Source: Turicibacter sp.
GTDB lineage: Bacteria > Bacillota_I > Bacilli_A > MOL361 > Turicibacteraceae
Assembly: GCA_009787345.1 (NCBI GenBank)
Contig: WRGF01000216.1
Span: forward strand, 1 to 52,907
Direction of reading: 5' to 3'
DNA length: 52,907 nucleotides
The notes beneath the pieces were generated by a model that worked only from the letters and a program-made list of their open reading frames with translations, was not told the DNA's origin and ran no database searches. The position numbers and the translations under genes were made by a program. Positions within the stretch are counted from its first letter, which is position 1; every line of letters starts with the position of its first letter. Shown one piece after another: positions 35,672 to 44,256 of this stretch.

Positions 35672-36037
35672 TTATTTAACTTCGATTACAGCTCCAGCTT
35701 CTTCTAATTTAGCTTTTAATTCTTCAGCTTCTTCAGGAGTTACTTTTTCTTTGATTGCTTTAGGAGCGTTGTCAACTAATTCTTTAGCTTCTTTCAATCC
35801 TAAACCAGTGATTTCGCGAACAACTTTGATTACAGCGATTTTCTTCGCTCCAGCAGAAGCTAAGATAACGTCAACTTCAGTAGGTCCAGCATCAACAGCA
35901 GGTCCACCAGCCATTACCATAGGGGCAGCAGCAGTTACACCAAACTCTTCTTCGATTGCTTTCACTAAGTCGTTTAATTCTAAAACAGACATTTCTTTGA
36001 TTGATTCGATCATTTCAGCAGCAGTTAATTTTGCCAT
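35672..36037 (-). CDS. rplL: 50S ribosomal protein L7/L12
   Basis: 121 aa. It has the N-terminal dimerisation domain, an Ala/Gly-rich hinge (around residues 35-50) and a C-terminal factor-binding domain with [18 protein letters not shown]. The start [11 protein letters not shown] (36037) follows a GGAGG site. It is the stalk protein, present in several copies per ribosome. Confidence 0.97.
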   Translation of the reverse strand: MAKLTAAEMIESIKEMSVLELNDLVKAIEEEFGVTAAAPMVMAGGPAVDAGPTEVDVILASAGAKKIAVIKVVREITGLGLKEAKELVDNAPKAIKEKVTPEEAEELKAKLEEAGAVIEVK

Positions 36038-36082
36038 TTTATTTTCCTCCTTCAAATAGGTGAGTAGTTTATTTTATTTAGA

Positions 36083-36649
36083 TTATTCTGCAGGGGTTTC
36101 TGCAGTTTCTTCTGCGACAACAGTTTCTTCAACAACAGGGGTTGGCTCAACACCAGCTTCTTTTTGCTCAGAAACAGCTTTAACAGCAAGGGCGATATTG
36201 CGCATTGGAGCTTGTAATACAGAAAGTAACATAGATAATAAACCATCGCGGTTTGGTAACTGTGCTAATGCTGTAACTTGTTCCAATGAAGCGAATTGTC
36301 CTTCGATAACACCGGCTTTAAGCTCTAAAGCTTCGTTGGTTTTAGCAAAGTTATAAAGTACGCGAGCCGGAGCTACAACGTCCTCTTTTGAGTAAGCAAC
36401 AGCAGTTGGCCCTACGAAAGAGTCATTTAACCCTTCGAAGCCAGCTTCTGCAGCAGCACGACGGGAAATGTTGTTTTTCAATACTTTGAATTCAACACCT
36501 TCCGCACGTAAGGATTTACGTAATTCAGTTACTTGTTCTACAGTTAATCCACGGTAATCAACAACAACCAATGATGAAGATTCCTTGAATTTAGCCGAGT
36601 ACTCAGCAACTAATTCTGATTTTGCTTGAATTGCAGTAGCGCTCATCAT
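36083..36649 (-). CDS. rplJ: 50S ribosomal protein L10
   Basis: 188 aa, the stalk base that carries the L7/L12 dimers. It has the [17 protein letters not shown] motif and an acidic Glu/Thr/Pro-rich tail. It is longer than the ~166 aa typical of Bacillus because of this tail. It is translated behind an L10 leader. Confidence 0.97.
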   Translation of the reverse strand: MMSATAIQAKSELVAEYSAKFKESSSLVVVDYRGLTVEQVTELRKSLRAEGVEFKVLKNNISRRAAAEAGFEGLNDSFVGPTAVAYSKEDVVAPARVLYNFAKTNEALELKAGVIEGQFASLEQVTALAQLPNRDGLLSMLLSVLQAPMRNIALAVKAVSEQKEAGVEPTPVVEETVVAEETAETPAE

Positions 36650-36659
36650 TCACACCTCC

Positions 36660-36790
36660 TAAGTCTAAAAATCCGTAGAAAAGCCCTTTTGTTATTTAAG
36701 ACAGAAGGGCTTTACTAAGGCATGCAAATAAATATATTATCAGCACCTCGGTAGGAAATTAAGCCTTTGGACACCTACTGTCTACGGTAT
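36660..36790 (-). promoter_or_regulatory. L10 (rplJ-rplL) autoregulatory leader with attenuator
   Basis: The minus strand shows the L10-leader pattern: CCGTAGACAGTAGGTG, a CTTAA segment, then TCCTACCGAGGTG. Further on is an attenuator-like hairpin AAAGCCCTT/AAGGGCTTTT (36680-36714). CCGTAGA (36781-36787) is exactly complementary to TCTACGG (36673-36679), so the beginning and end of the leader can pair and compete with the terminator. Confidence 0.85.
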
Positions 36791-36802
36791 TTCTCTTATT
36801 AA

Positions 36803-37498
36803 TTATTTTTCTAATGATTCTGAAGCAACTTTGATACCAGGGCCCATTGTCGAAGAAATTGCAACACTCTTCACGTAAGTTCCTTTGGCAGCAGATGGCT
36901 TAGCTTTTAGGATCGTACCGAAGATAGCTTTGAAGTTGTCAGCTAACTTTTCGTTATCGAAAGATACTTTTCCAATTGGAACGTGGATAATACCAGCTTT
37001 ATCAAGGCGATATTCAACTTTACCAGCTTTAATCTCATTGATTGCTTTTGTAACATCCATAGTAACTGTTCCGGTTTTAGGGTTTGGCATTAAACCGCGT
37101 GGCCCAAGGACACGCCCTAATTTACCAACTTCAGCCATCATGTCTGGTGTAGCAACGACTACATCAAAGTCCATCCAACCTTGTTGGATCTTAGTGATCA
37201 TGTCGCTATCGCCAACGAATTCAGCTCCAGCAGCTTCTGCTTCTTTTGCTTTTTCGCCTTTAGCGAAAACTAAAACAGAGCGCGTTTTACCTGTTCCATG
37301 TGGCAATACCATAGCACCGCGAATTTGTTGATCCGCTTTACGTGGGTCAACGCCTAAACGCATTGCTACGTCTACAGTTGCATCAAATTTTGCGACGTTA
37401 GTTTTCTTAACTAATTCAACAGCTTCTTCAACAGCGTATAAAATAGATGTATCAACTAACTTCTTGGCTTCAATAAACTTTTTACCTTTTTTAGCCAT
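36803..37498 (-). CDS. rplA: 50S ribosomal protein L1
   Basis: 231 aa, L1 stalk protein and known translational repressor of its own operon. It has [23 protein letters not shown] and the [13 protein letters not shown] motif. It follows rplK by 77 bases. Confidence 0.97.
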   Translation of the reverse strand: MAKKGKKFIEAKKLVDTSILYAVEEAVELVKKTNVAKFDATVDVAMRLGVDPRKADQQIRGAMVLPHGTGKTRSVLVFAKGEKAKEAEAAGAEFVGDSDMITKIQQGWMDFDVVVATPDMMAEVGKLGRVLGPRGLMPNPKTGTVTMDVTKAINEIKAGKVEYRLDKAGIIHVPIGKVSFDNEKLADNFKAIFGTILKAKPSAAKGTYVKSVAISSTMGPGIKVASESLEK

Positions 37499-37575
37499 TT
37501 TCTCTACCTCCTATGTGGTTTAACGGAATCTCCTCCCACAGATCTAGATTACCGGGGCAATCCAAAATGTGTAGA

Positions 37576-38001
37576 TTAGTCTTCTACAACGATTCCCATT
37601 TGTCTTGCAGAACCTTCAATAATACGCATTGCAGCTTCCACTGTGTTAGCATTTAAGTCTGGCATTTTGGTTTCCGCAATTTCGCGAAGAGTTGCTGAAG
37701 TGATTGTAGCCACTTTTTCTTTCTTAGCACTTGCAGATCCACTTTTTAAGCCAGCAGCTTTTTTCAGTAAATCGGATGCTGGTGGAGTTTTTGTGATGAA
37801 TGTAAATGAACGGTCTTCATATACAGTGATAACTACTGGGATGATACTTCCCATCTGTTCGCGAGTACGCTCATTGAATTCTTGACAGAATCCTTGGATG
37901 TTTGCACCTGCTTGACCCAATGCTGGACCAACCGGTGGAGCCGGATTCGCTTTTCCTGCAGGAATTTGTAATTTAACAATACTTTTTACTGCCTTTGCCA
38001 C
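37576..38001 (-). CDS. rplK: 50S ribosomal protein L11
   Basis: 141 aa. The Pro-rich N-terminus ([19 protein letters not shown]) and C-terminal rRNA-binding domain are present. The start is GTG at 38001, placed 8 bases after AGGAGG, giving MAKAVKS. The GTG upstream (38010) is inside the binding site. Confidence 0.97.
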   Translation of the reverse strand: MAKAVKSIVKLQIPAGKANPAPPVGPALGQAGANIQGFCQEFNERTREQMGSIIPVVITVYEDRSFTFITKTPPASDLLKKAAGLKSGSASAKKEKVATITSATLREIAETKMPDLNANTVEAAMRIIEGSARQMGIVVED

Positions 38002-38010
38002 GTGACACAC

Positions 38011-38088
38011 CTCCTCTAAGTCCGTGTTGTGGTTACTTGGGCGCTTTACACCCTCCCACCGTGATGCGGATTCGCACCAACGCTAGCT
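38011..38088 (-). promoter_or_regulatory. rplK-rplA leader with an L1-site-like sequence
   Basis: The leader RNA contains GGTGGGAGGG close to helical flanks. It resembles the GTGGGAG segment of the L1-binding stalk in 23S rRNA, so L1 probably represses its own operon here. The match is to remembered rRNA sequence; the fold was not computed. Confidence 0.6.
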
Positions 38089-38117
38089 ATAATACCATCA
38101 ATCACGTTATAAATCAA
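38089..38117 (-). promoter_or_regulatory. Promoter of rplK-rplA
   Basis: TTGATT (38112-38117), 17-bp spacer, TATTAT (38089-38094) on the minus strand. Confidence 0.7.
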
Positions 38118-38163
38118 GTATTTTATTAAATATTTTTATAAAATCGCGTTTTTTTGCGAAAAT

Positions 38164-38211
38164 ATGCCTGAAAATGACCAGTTTTTACTTTAAACCGGCA
38201 CTCCCAGGCAT
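38164..38211 (-). terminator. Probable terminator after nusG
   Basis: ATGCCTG/CAGGCAT outer pairing and GCCGGTTT/AAACTGGT inner pairing on the minus strand, followed by ATTTT. The stem has an internal bulge, hence moderate confidence. Confidence 0.6.
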
Positions 38212-38246
38212 AGTTAAGCAATCGGGACTAGGCTGTCTGCCCCTGA

Positions 38247-38783
38247 TTATTCGATTTCACAAATTTGCCCGAAATCCAATTCGACCGGTGTCTCGCGGCC
38301 AAATAGTTCTACAAGGACACTGACGCGCAGATGTTCTGTATCGATGGATTCGATAACGCCTGGCTGGCCAGCAAATGGACCTGCCGCCACGAGGACATTT
38401 TGCCCCACTTGGATGTTGATGTTGACATCCACGCTCTTAATCCCCATTTTCTTAAGGATCGGTTCAATCTCTTCACGGGGCAATGGTACGGGACGGGTCC
38501 CTTTCCCACTGGATCCAAGGAATCCAGTAACTCCTGGCGTGTTACGGATCATGTACCATGAATCATCTTCGTCAATCATTTCAATCAAAACGTATCCTGG
38601 AAAAACCTTGCGCATTTTTTCCTTGACGACACCATCTTTAACCTTTACTTCTTTTTCTTCCGGAATCAACACGCGGAAGATTTTTTCCTGCATGTTCATA
38701 GTTTCGATACGCTTAAGGACATTTGTCATGACCTTATTCTCGTACCCGGCATACGTCTGAACTACATACCAATGCTTTTCCAA
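38247..38783 (-). CDS. nusG: Transcription antitermination protein NusG
   Basis: 178 aa. The N-terminal NGN domain binds RNA polymerase (WYVVQTYAGYENKV; FPGYVLIEM). The C-terminal KOW domain has AAGPFAGQPGVIESI. It lies between secE and rplK as in Bacillus. Confidence 0.97.
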   Translation of the reverse strand: MEKHWYVVQTYAGYENKVMTNVLKRIETMNMQEKIFRVLIPEEKEVKVKDGVVKEKMRKVFPGYVLIEMIDEDDSWYMIRNTPGVTGFLGSSGKGTRPVPLPREEIEPILKKMGIKSVDVNINIQVGQNVLVAAGPFAGQPGVIESIDTEHLRVSVLVELFGRETPVELDFGQICEIE

Positions 38784-38795
38784 TTGTTAAACCTC

Positions 38796-38975
38796 CTACC
38801 CAATGAAGTTACTCACTTGGTGTAATACTGTATCCACTAAGAAAAAGAAAACGGCCAAGATCGCTACGAACACTACGACTTGGATCGTACTGGCTTTGAT
38901 TTCTTTTTCAGAAGGCCACATGATTTTTTTTAATTCGGCGTTGACGCCGGCAAAAAACGGCTTGATTTTACCCAT
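38796..38975 (-). CDS. secE: Protein translocase subunit SecE
   Basis: 59 aa with one transmembrane helix near the C-terminus (VVVFVAILAVFFFLVDTVL) and the conserved amphipathic segment ELKKIMWPSEKE. The start MGKIKPFF at 38975 follows GGGAGGAAA. The longer frame overlaps rpmG and is rejected. It partners SecY (12.1-13.4 kb). Confidence 0.95.
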   Translation of the reverse strand: MGKIKPFFAGVNAELKKIMWPSEKEIKASTIQVVVFVAILAVFFFLVDTVLHQVSNFIG

Positions 38976-38995
38976 CACAATAGTTTCCTCCCTCT

Positions 38996-39145
38996 TTACT
39001 TGGTTTCTTTGTGCAACGTATGGTTGCCACAGCGTTTGCAAAACTTCTTTACGCTTAGGCGCTCCACATTGCTTTGCTTATTTTTAACGGTTGAATAGTT
39101 GCGGTTCAAACATTCTTCACATGCCAAAATGACTTTTACTCGCAT
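38996..39145 (-). CDS. rpmG: 50S ribosomal protein L33 (zinc-binding form)
   Basis: 49 aa starting [17 protein letters not shown], with CEEC and CKRC zinc pairs, so it is the C+ form. It lies between sigH and secE, as rpmGB does in Bacillus. A GAGG site precedes it. It is short and easily overlooked. Confidence 0.95.
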   Translation of the reverse strand: MRVKVILACEECLNRNYSTVKNKQSNVERLSVKKFCKRCGNHTLHKETK

Positions 39146-39205
39146 ATAGTTTCCTCACAATTCCAGTCTATCACTAATTTACTTTATCAAAATATTGGAG
39201 AAATG

Positions 39206-39814
39206 TCAATCTTGGGAATCACTTTCGAAGAGATATCCGCATTTTTTACACATCCGCTTTAATTTTTGGCGGCACCTGGCAAGTGCATTGTCCACAGCTT
39301 TATTGCTCGTGCCTAGCTTTTTCGCCATTTCCGTGTAGTTATGGCCATCCAGGTACAGCTTCAAACAGCTTTGCTCCAGTTCGGTGAAAAATTCCTCGCG
39401 GGCAAAGGCTTCCCTGATGATGTCCGGCCGTTTATCCTTTTCCCAGTCCATTACCTCTACATATGCAAATTTAGCCTGATTGAAAAAATCCCCCATTTCA
39501 ACTGGGATATCTCCGCCTTTTCGGCGTTGGTGAGAGCGTTTCAGGTGCAAAAACCGGTTTCGGATGACTTGGTGGGCGTAACTGTAAAAAATACCCCCGA
39601 CCCGGTGTTCATATCCCTTGATTGCGCGTACAAGGCTTAAAAACCCTTCCTGAACCAAATCGTCCATGTCGTGGCCGGCCGACTTGAACTGGCGGGCATG
39701 CTTCCAAATCAGCGGTGTAAACTTGTCCACCATAAATTCCAGGGCGGCTTTGTCCCCTGACTGGGCCAAGGCTACAACGCCGTGGTCTTCCATCATTTCA
39801 TAACATCCAAACAT
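39206..39814 (-). CDS. sigH: Sigma-70 family factor, SigH-like
   Basis: 202 aa. Region 2 spans HDMDDLVQEGFLSLVRAIKG and YSYAHQVIRNRFLHLKR. Region 4 has the helix-turn-helix YTEMAKKLGTSNKAVDNALA. Its position rlmB-sigH-rpmG-secE-nusG matches the Bacillus sigH locus, minus yacP. In non-sporulating relatives such SigH/ComX-type factors are linked to competence, which I only infer here. The start ATG follows CGGAGG. Confidence 0.88.
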   Translation of the reverse strand: MFGCYEMMEDHGVVALAQSGDKAALEFMVDKFTPLIWKHARQFKSAGHDMDDLVQEGFLSLVRAIKGYEHRVGGIFYSYAHQVIRNRFLHLKRSHQRRKGGDIPVEMGDFFNQAKFAYVEVMDWEKDKRPDIIREAFAREEFFTELEQSCLKLYLDGHNYTEMAKKLGTSNKAVDNALARCRQKLKRMCKKCGYLFESDSQD

Positions 39815-39886
39815 CGAATTCCTCCGTTCACGGGTTCATTTTAATAACTTATCCCGCTACTTGGGCGGCTCCTGTTTGAAAATGGG

Positions 39887-40648
39887 CTATAACTTGTTTC
39901 TTTGGTTATACACTTCGTAAATCAGCAACGCGGCGGCAACGGAGGCGTTTAAAGAAGTGACGTGCCCCCGCATGGGAAGGAATACTTTGAAATCGCATGC
40001 CTCCCGAACGAGGCGGCTCATCCCCTTCCCCTCACTTCCAATAACGAGTGCCAAAGGAAGCTTTCCGTCCACCGTCCGGTAGTCCGTGGCTTCTGAAGCG
40101 TCCGTCCCGACGACCCATAGCCCCGCGTCCTTCATGGCATTGAGCGCTGTAGTCAAATTAGTCACCGAAGCAACTGGGACGTGCTCGATGGCTCCTGTAG
40201 ATAACTTGGCGACCGTTTGGGAGAGCCCGACGGCACGGTCTTTTCGGATAACGATGCCATCTACTCCCGCTGCATCGGCGGTCCTAAGGATGGCCCCTAA
40301 ATTATGGGGGTCCTCCAGTCCATCCAGCACCACGATGAACGCCGGCTCATTTTTCTTCGACGTGGCTTTGTCCAGCATTTCCCGCAAGGGCATGTATTCG
40401 TAGGGAGCAACCACAGCGACAATCCCTTGGTGATTGCCTTTGACACCGTAAGTTTCCTTGACGTATTGGTCGAACTTCTTGTTTGGGATGGTGTGGCACT
40501 TGATGCGGTCCTTCTTAATCTGCCCCACTAACCGCTTATCTTTGTTATATAGCGCCTCTGATACGAACACTTCAAATATCTCACGGGAAGAAGCAAATGC
40601 CTCATCTACCGTATTCTTGCCGTAGATTACTTCCGATTTAGTTGCCAT
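39887..40648 (-). CDS. rlmB: 23S rRNA Gm2251-type 2'-O-methyltransferase (SpoU/TrmH family)
   Basis: 253 aa. The N-terminal substrate-binding domain starts near IYGKNTVDEAF. The SPOUT catalytic motifs are DGLEDPHNLGAILRTADAAG, VIGSEGKGMSRLV and SLNASVAAALLIYE. It overlaps the mrnC end by 11 bases. Order mrnC-rlmB-sigH is as in Bacillus. Confidence 0.94.
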   Translation of the reverse strand: MATKSEVIYGKNTVDEAFASSREIFEVFVSEALYNKDKRLVGQIKKDRIKCHTIPNKKFDQYVKETYGVKGNHQGIVAVVAPYEYMPLREMLDKATSKKNEPAFIVVLDGLEDPHNLGAILRTADAAGVDGIVIRKDRAVGLSQTVAKLSTGAIEHVPVASVTNLTTALNAMKDAGLWVVGTDASEATDYRTVDGKLPLALVIGSEGKGMSRLVREACDFKVFLPMRGHVTSLNASVAAALLIYEVYNQRNKL

Positions 40649-41033
40649 GGGTTGCTCCTTTCAATGCGATGCTCTTGGCGACCACTTCGTCCAAACGCTC
40701 CAACTGCCCATCTAAATAAAGGTAGCCGATGAGGGCCTCGAACGCCGTGCTGTACATATAGGTGAGGACGTCTGTGTTCTTGGGGATGGTCTTTGCCTTC
40801 GTATTGCGGCCTTTTTTCACCACTGCCTGCTCTTCTTCCGTCAGGAAATTTTCGTCCATCAACTGCTTCAAAGTCGCTGCCTGGGCATGTGCCGACACGT
40901 ATTTGATGGCTAACTGATGCAACCGATGGGGCTTGTTGATCCCGTCACGGCAAAGCATTCCCCGGATTTTCAAGTCGTAATATGAGTCGCCCACAAATGC
41001 GAGCATCGTTGAATTCATTGATTTAACTTCCAT
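40638..41033 (-). CDS. mrnC: Mini-ribonuclease III
   Basis: 131 aa RNase III catalytic domain without a dsRNA-binding domain; in Bacillus it matures 23S rRNA. It has AFVGDSYYDLKIRG and NTDVLTYMYSTAFEALIGYLYL (acidic catalytic residues). AGGAGG precedes the ATG. The Bacillus neighbour cysS is not upstream. Instead a truncated sigma gene diverges, suggesting a rearrangement boundary here. Confidence 0.93.
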   Translation of the reverse strand: MEVKSMNSTMLAFVGDSYYDLKIRGMLCRDGINKPHRLHQLAIKYVSAHAQAATLKQLMDENFLTEEEQAVVKKGRNTKAKTIPKNTDVLTYMYSTAFEALIGYLYLDGQLERLDEVVAKSIALKGATHGN

Positions 41034-41133
41034 AACTGCCTCCTGTGTCCCTATTATGCTCCGATTCCAGAAAAACTTCAGAAATATCCAATTTTTAAGT
41101 TTACTTTCCTAGTTTAGCCGTTTTTCAGGAAAA

Positions 41134-41481
41134 ATGCCACCTTTCGCTACAACTTGGCGCAAATTTCGACTGTTGGGTGTGATAAACTTAAAATACCTGA
41201 ACCACGTCCGGCGGAAAAAACATGCTAAACCCCATCCTCCCGATTTTTTGAATGTCCACTTGAAAGCACCCGCTTTCGAGCATGGATTTGAGAAAAAAGA
41301 GCAGTTGCAAGCGGTTTTGAATGCCATCGAGGAATTGCCTTTCAACCAGAAACAGGCGATTTTGTTATCGAGCCTCCACGGGTTGAGCCACAAGGAAATC
41401 TCCAAAATCCTGAATGTTTCGGAAGGGAATGTGAAATTCCTGATTTTTCAGGCCCGGGTTGCTTTAAAAAAATACCGTTAG
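41134..41481 (+). pseudogene. 5'-truncated ECF sigma factor
   Basis: 115 codons. Residues ~60-115 form a good region 4 (LQAVLNAIEELPFNQKQAIL; LSHKEISKILNVSEGNVKFL). The first 30 residues look like the very end of region 2.4 (WRKFRLLG... VRRKKHAK). Region 2.1-2.3, needed for core and -10 binding, is missing; upstream is only the mrnC promoter region with an in-frame stop at 41110. ECF factors are normally ~160-190 aa. A weak AGGA precedes the ATG, so a residual protein might be made. Confidence 0.7.
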
Positions 41482-41490
41482 GAGGAAGCC

Positions 41491-42608
41491 ATGATGAGTG
41501 AAGATTTCAAAAAAAAGTTACAGGAATACGCAGAAGGCAACTGGCCGGAAACCGAACAGGTTGCCATGGAAGCAGAACTTGAGAAGTCGGGAGCTTACCG
41601 GGGGTTATTGGACGAAATGGTCCAGGATGGGGTGGAAAAGCCGTTGGATAAAGAGCGGAAAATCATTAGGAAGGGACGCCGGAAATTTCTTAGGCTAAAC
41701 GTCGCTTCGGTGATAGCGTCTTTGCTCGGGCTTTATTTTCTGGGTATGATGTTAAGCTACCTCTATTACGGAGGCGATGTTTTCGGCTTTATGAGTGAAA
41801 AAAGGGAAGCCATTGATGTTGCCATCCTGACCACTCAACCTAATATCCGTAGCAATGGCGGGAGTGCGGGGCATAGTTCGTCGTTTAGGATTGACTTCAC
41901 TAGCCAACTAATCCGCACCCTTGGAAACGAAGCAATTCCTGTTGGGGAAATCGACGGTTATTTCCTCTTTTCAAGGATGTCAGGCAACACGGTTTTTCCC
42001 CCTTCCCTCTGGTTTACGAATCGAGGGATTTCCTATCCTATGGAGGAAGTTTCAGCTGCGGATGCCGAGTGGATGACCGAACCTGCCTTCCGTCATTTGC
42101 ACCAACTTCCAGAAGGGACTATGGCTGAACTTTATATTACCTTCGACCAATCACGGGAAACGGAGGATGTATTTGCATTGCTACGCAATCGAGGCATTGT
42201 TTTACGATGGATGGCAGTGGCGACGGAGGTTCCAGAAGGGGAGTTCTTTAGTGGATGGGCGGACATCGGCATCCCTGGCGACCATTACCTTTTATCCCAT
42301 AATTGGGTACAAACAAGCCCAAATAGTGGGATGATTGATTCTCCCGACCCACTGGAAGCGGTGGAATTTAGGGAACAGGAATTTTTGGATGCCCTTGCCA
42401 TTATGCAGGCAATCCGAGTGTGACACGGCAGTTCCTCTCGCATTCACGTTCAAATTTTGATGAGTCGGTAGCATTTATCCACGAAAATGGCATTCAAATC
42501 ATTGGTGTCCTCATCACTGGCCCGCGAAACGAATTATTGGGTTTAGAGGGAGAGCCTTGGATTCAACAGGCCCGTGTTGGCGAGGTTACCTTCTTGAACT
42601 GGAATTAA
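41491..42608 (+). pseudogene. Anti-sigma / sigma-regulator membrane protein, frameshifted
   Basis: The first reading frame (41491-42423, 310 codons) has a cytoplasmic N-terminus, one transmembrane segment (about residues 70-90) and an extracytoplasmic domain of Sigma_reg_C type. It stops after AIMQAIRV. The expected C-terminus continues in another frame (42420-42608), with the family-like blocks VLITGPRNELLGL and ARVGEVTFLNWN. A single -1 event near 42415-42425 would restore one ~371-residue protein. It starts 10 bases after the truncated sigma gene, so it is its likely partner. Confidence 0.7.
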
Positions 42609-42654
42609 AACAGGTAGCAAACTTAGGGATTTCCCTGAATTTGCTACCTGTTTT
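42607..42654. terminator. Bidirectional terminator between convergent genes
   Basis: A perfect 15-bp stem, AAAACAGGTAGCAAA with its complement, with A and T tracts on either side. It serves the plus-strand anti-sigma remnant and the minus-strand 86-aa gene. Confidence 0.9.
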
Positions 42655-42655
42655 G

Positions 42656-42916
42656 TTATAATGACCGGGCGAAGGATTTAAAAATGTAACTGTATTCCCC
42701 GATGGAGGCATTCCCGTATTTTTCGTATCCGAGGATGCCTTCATCCCCGACCGCCATGAGGAAAAATTCTTTCCACGGGACTTCAAGGAAACAACGGAAA
42801 CCGTTCTCTAATTCCACGGTGGCATCATACTGGGTTTTGGTGCGTCCGCTGAATATACCATCGAGCACGCCCGCTTTTAGGGCAACAATTTTGACTTTTC
42901 CTTCTAATAGGCTCAT
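42656..42916 (-). CDS. Small conserved-looking protein of unknown function
   Basis: 86 aa starting MSLLEGKVKIVALKAG behind a GGAGG/GGGGGG-rich site. The frame extends further upstream, but that part overlaps the promoter region and has no start signal. It is soluble, beta-rich looking, with no signal peptide or membrane helix. Residues ~30-60 read like a compact domain (ATVELENGFRCFLEVPWKEF). I do not recognise the family. It is divergent from the phosphoesterase gene. Confidence 0.75.
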   Translation of the reverse strand: MSLLEGKVKIVALKAGVLDGIFSGRTKTQYDATVELENGFRCFLEVPWKEFFLMAVGDEGILGYEKYGNASIGEYSYIFKSFARSL

Positions 42917-43026
42917 ATCGTCCCCCCCTTTTCCTCCATTATACACAAAAAGGAAAACGGTTACAGATTCGCAGGCTATTTTAGTACAACTTCCTCGCCC
43001 TTCCCCTGTCTGCAAACAATGTGTGA

Positions 43027-43032
43027 TATAAT
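43027..43032 (+). promoter_or_regulatory. Extended -10 promoter of the phosphoesterase gene
   Basis: TGATATAAT ends at 43032, 27 bases before the ATG. No clear -35 is seen. Confidence 0.55.
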
Positions 43033-43058
43033 GGTGGCATGGAAGGGAGTGGCAGTTC

Positions 43059-43826
43059 ATGGAAAAAATCGCGGTACTATCGGATATTCATGGGAATTTA
43101 ACGGCGTTCAATGCTGTACTCGACGATGCAGAGCAAGTGGGGGCGACCCATTACCTCGTTTTGGGGGATTTGCTCATGCCAGGACCTGGTTCAGGGGAAA
43201 TCCTGGATAAGATAAAAAACCTCCCGAATGTGAGGGTGGTTCGAGGGAATTGGGATGATTGCCTGCTAAATTCCCGCTATCAGGAAGTGAAAACCCCGCA
43301 AGACCGGTATCTGGCACGTTTAGGGAAGTACCATGTGGATAAGTCCACCGACTTCGATTATTTAGGGGAGCTGCCCCTCGCACAGCGTTTTCAAATCAAG
43401 GGAGTGGCTTTTAGCATTTGCCACAATCTTCCTCATAAAAATTTTGGCGGAGAACTTTTCGATGACAGCCATTTGGTGGCATTATTTCCGGATTCGCAGG
43501 TGCAAGTTGCCCTTCATGAGCACACCCACTATCAGCGTTCGGTAACTTTAAATAATGGGCGGCTAGTCATCAACCCGGGCTCGGTGGGACATCGGTTCTT
43601 GGATGAACACCGCCAGTCGGGCATGGCAAACTATGCTGTATTGTCTGTGGATAACTTTGGTGGGGTTGCGGTCCAGTTGAAAGAAGTGGACTATGATGTC
43701 CAAACCGAAAAGGAATTTGCCACCGCATCAGGGCTTCCCTATCTGCCCCTTTATTTGGAGTTGTTGGAGAGCGGGAGGACTTTTACCCATGATGGGGCGG
43801 TTTTGGAGAAGTTTGCGGACAATTAG
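43059..43826 (+). CDS. Calcineurin-like metallophosphoesterase
   Basis: 255 aa. Metal-site motifs in order: DIHGN (residues 9-13), GD (in LVLGDLL), GNWDD (around residue 66) and HEHTH (around residue 151), then NPGSVG. The layout resembles YfcE-like or symmetrical Ap4A-hydrolase-like phosphodiesterases. The substrate cannot be told from sequence. It is a monocistronic gene with GGGAG upstream. Confidence 0.88.
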   Translation: MEKIAVLSDIHGNLTAFNAVLDDAEQVGATHYLVLGDLLMPGPGSGEILDKIKNLPNVRVVRGNWDDCLLNSRYQEVKTPQDRYLARLGKYHVDKSTDFDYLGELPLAQRFQIKGVAFSICHNLPHKNFGGELFDDSHLVALFPDSQVQVALHEHTHYQRSVTLNNGRLVINPGSVGHRFLDEHRQSGMANYAVLSVDNFGGVAVQLKEVDYDVQTEKEFATASGLPYLPLYLELLESGRTFTHDGAVLEKFADN

Positions 43827-43890
43827 CGACTTCCCTAAATCCCGTCAATCTTTCCCCAAAAAATCCATTCCCTTATCGGCCATTTTCTGT

Positions 43891-43896
43891 TATAAT
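43891..43896 (+). promoter_or_regulatory. Extended -10 promoter of the HPr-like gene
   Basis: TGTTATAAT ends at 43896, 46 bases before the chosen start. The -35 is weak. Confidence 0.55.
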
Positions 43897-43941
43897 GGAA
43901 TTGCGAATGAATAGCGCTTACAAAATTTAAGGGGGATTATG

Positions 43942-44205
43942 ATGGAAAAGACATTTACGATTACGAACGAGGCGGGGTTGCAATCGCGCCCGGCGACACT
44001 TTTGGTGAATACGGCAAGCCGGTTTGCTTCGGATATTTTTCTGATTCACAACAACCAGCACATCAATTTGAAGTCGATTATGGGGGTCATGTCTCTCGGC
44101 TTGGCACAGGGCGAGCAATTTACACTTAGCATTGAAGGCGAGGACGATATTCAAGCGCTTTCTGCATTGACCACTACCCTCGCTTCCCTGGAGCTTGGGG
44201 CATAA
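43942..44205 (+). CDS. HPr-family protein lacking His15 (Crh-like)
   Basis: 87 aa with full-length HPr fold pattern. At the place of the PTS phosphorylation site (GIHARP in HPr) it reads GLQSRP, so the catalytic His is Gln. The HprK target serine is kept in NLKSIMGVMSLG (Ser45 here, Ser46 in HPr). Bacillus Crh has the same His-to-Gln change (GLQARP), works only through Ser46-P as a CcpA co-repressor and cannot carry PTS phosphate. I infer the same role. A standalone promoter and terminator surround it; no ptsI adjoins. Confidence 0.85.
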   Translation: MEKTFTITNEAGLQSRPATLLVNTASRFASDIFLIHNNQHINLKSIMGVMSLGLAQGEQFTLSIEGEDDIQALSALTTTLASLELGA

Positions 44206-44210
44206 AATCC

Positions 44211-44241
44211 AAAGCGTCCTGCCCGTCGGGACGCTTTTATT
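44211..44241 (+). terminator. Terminator after the HPr-like gene
   Basis: AAAGCGTCC pairs with GGGACGCTTT, then TTATT. Confidence 0.85.
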
Positions 44242-44256
44242 GTAGGAGGAGACGGC

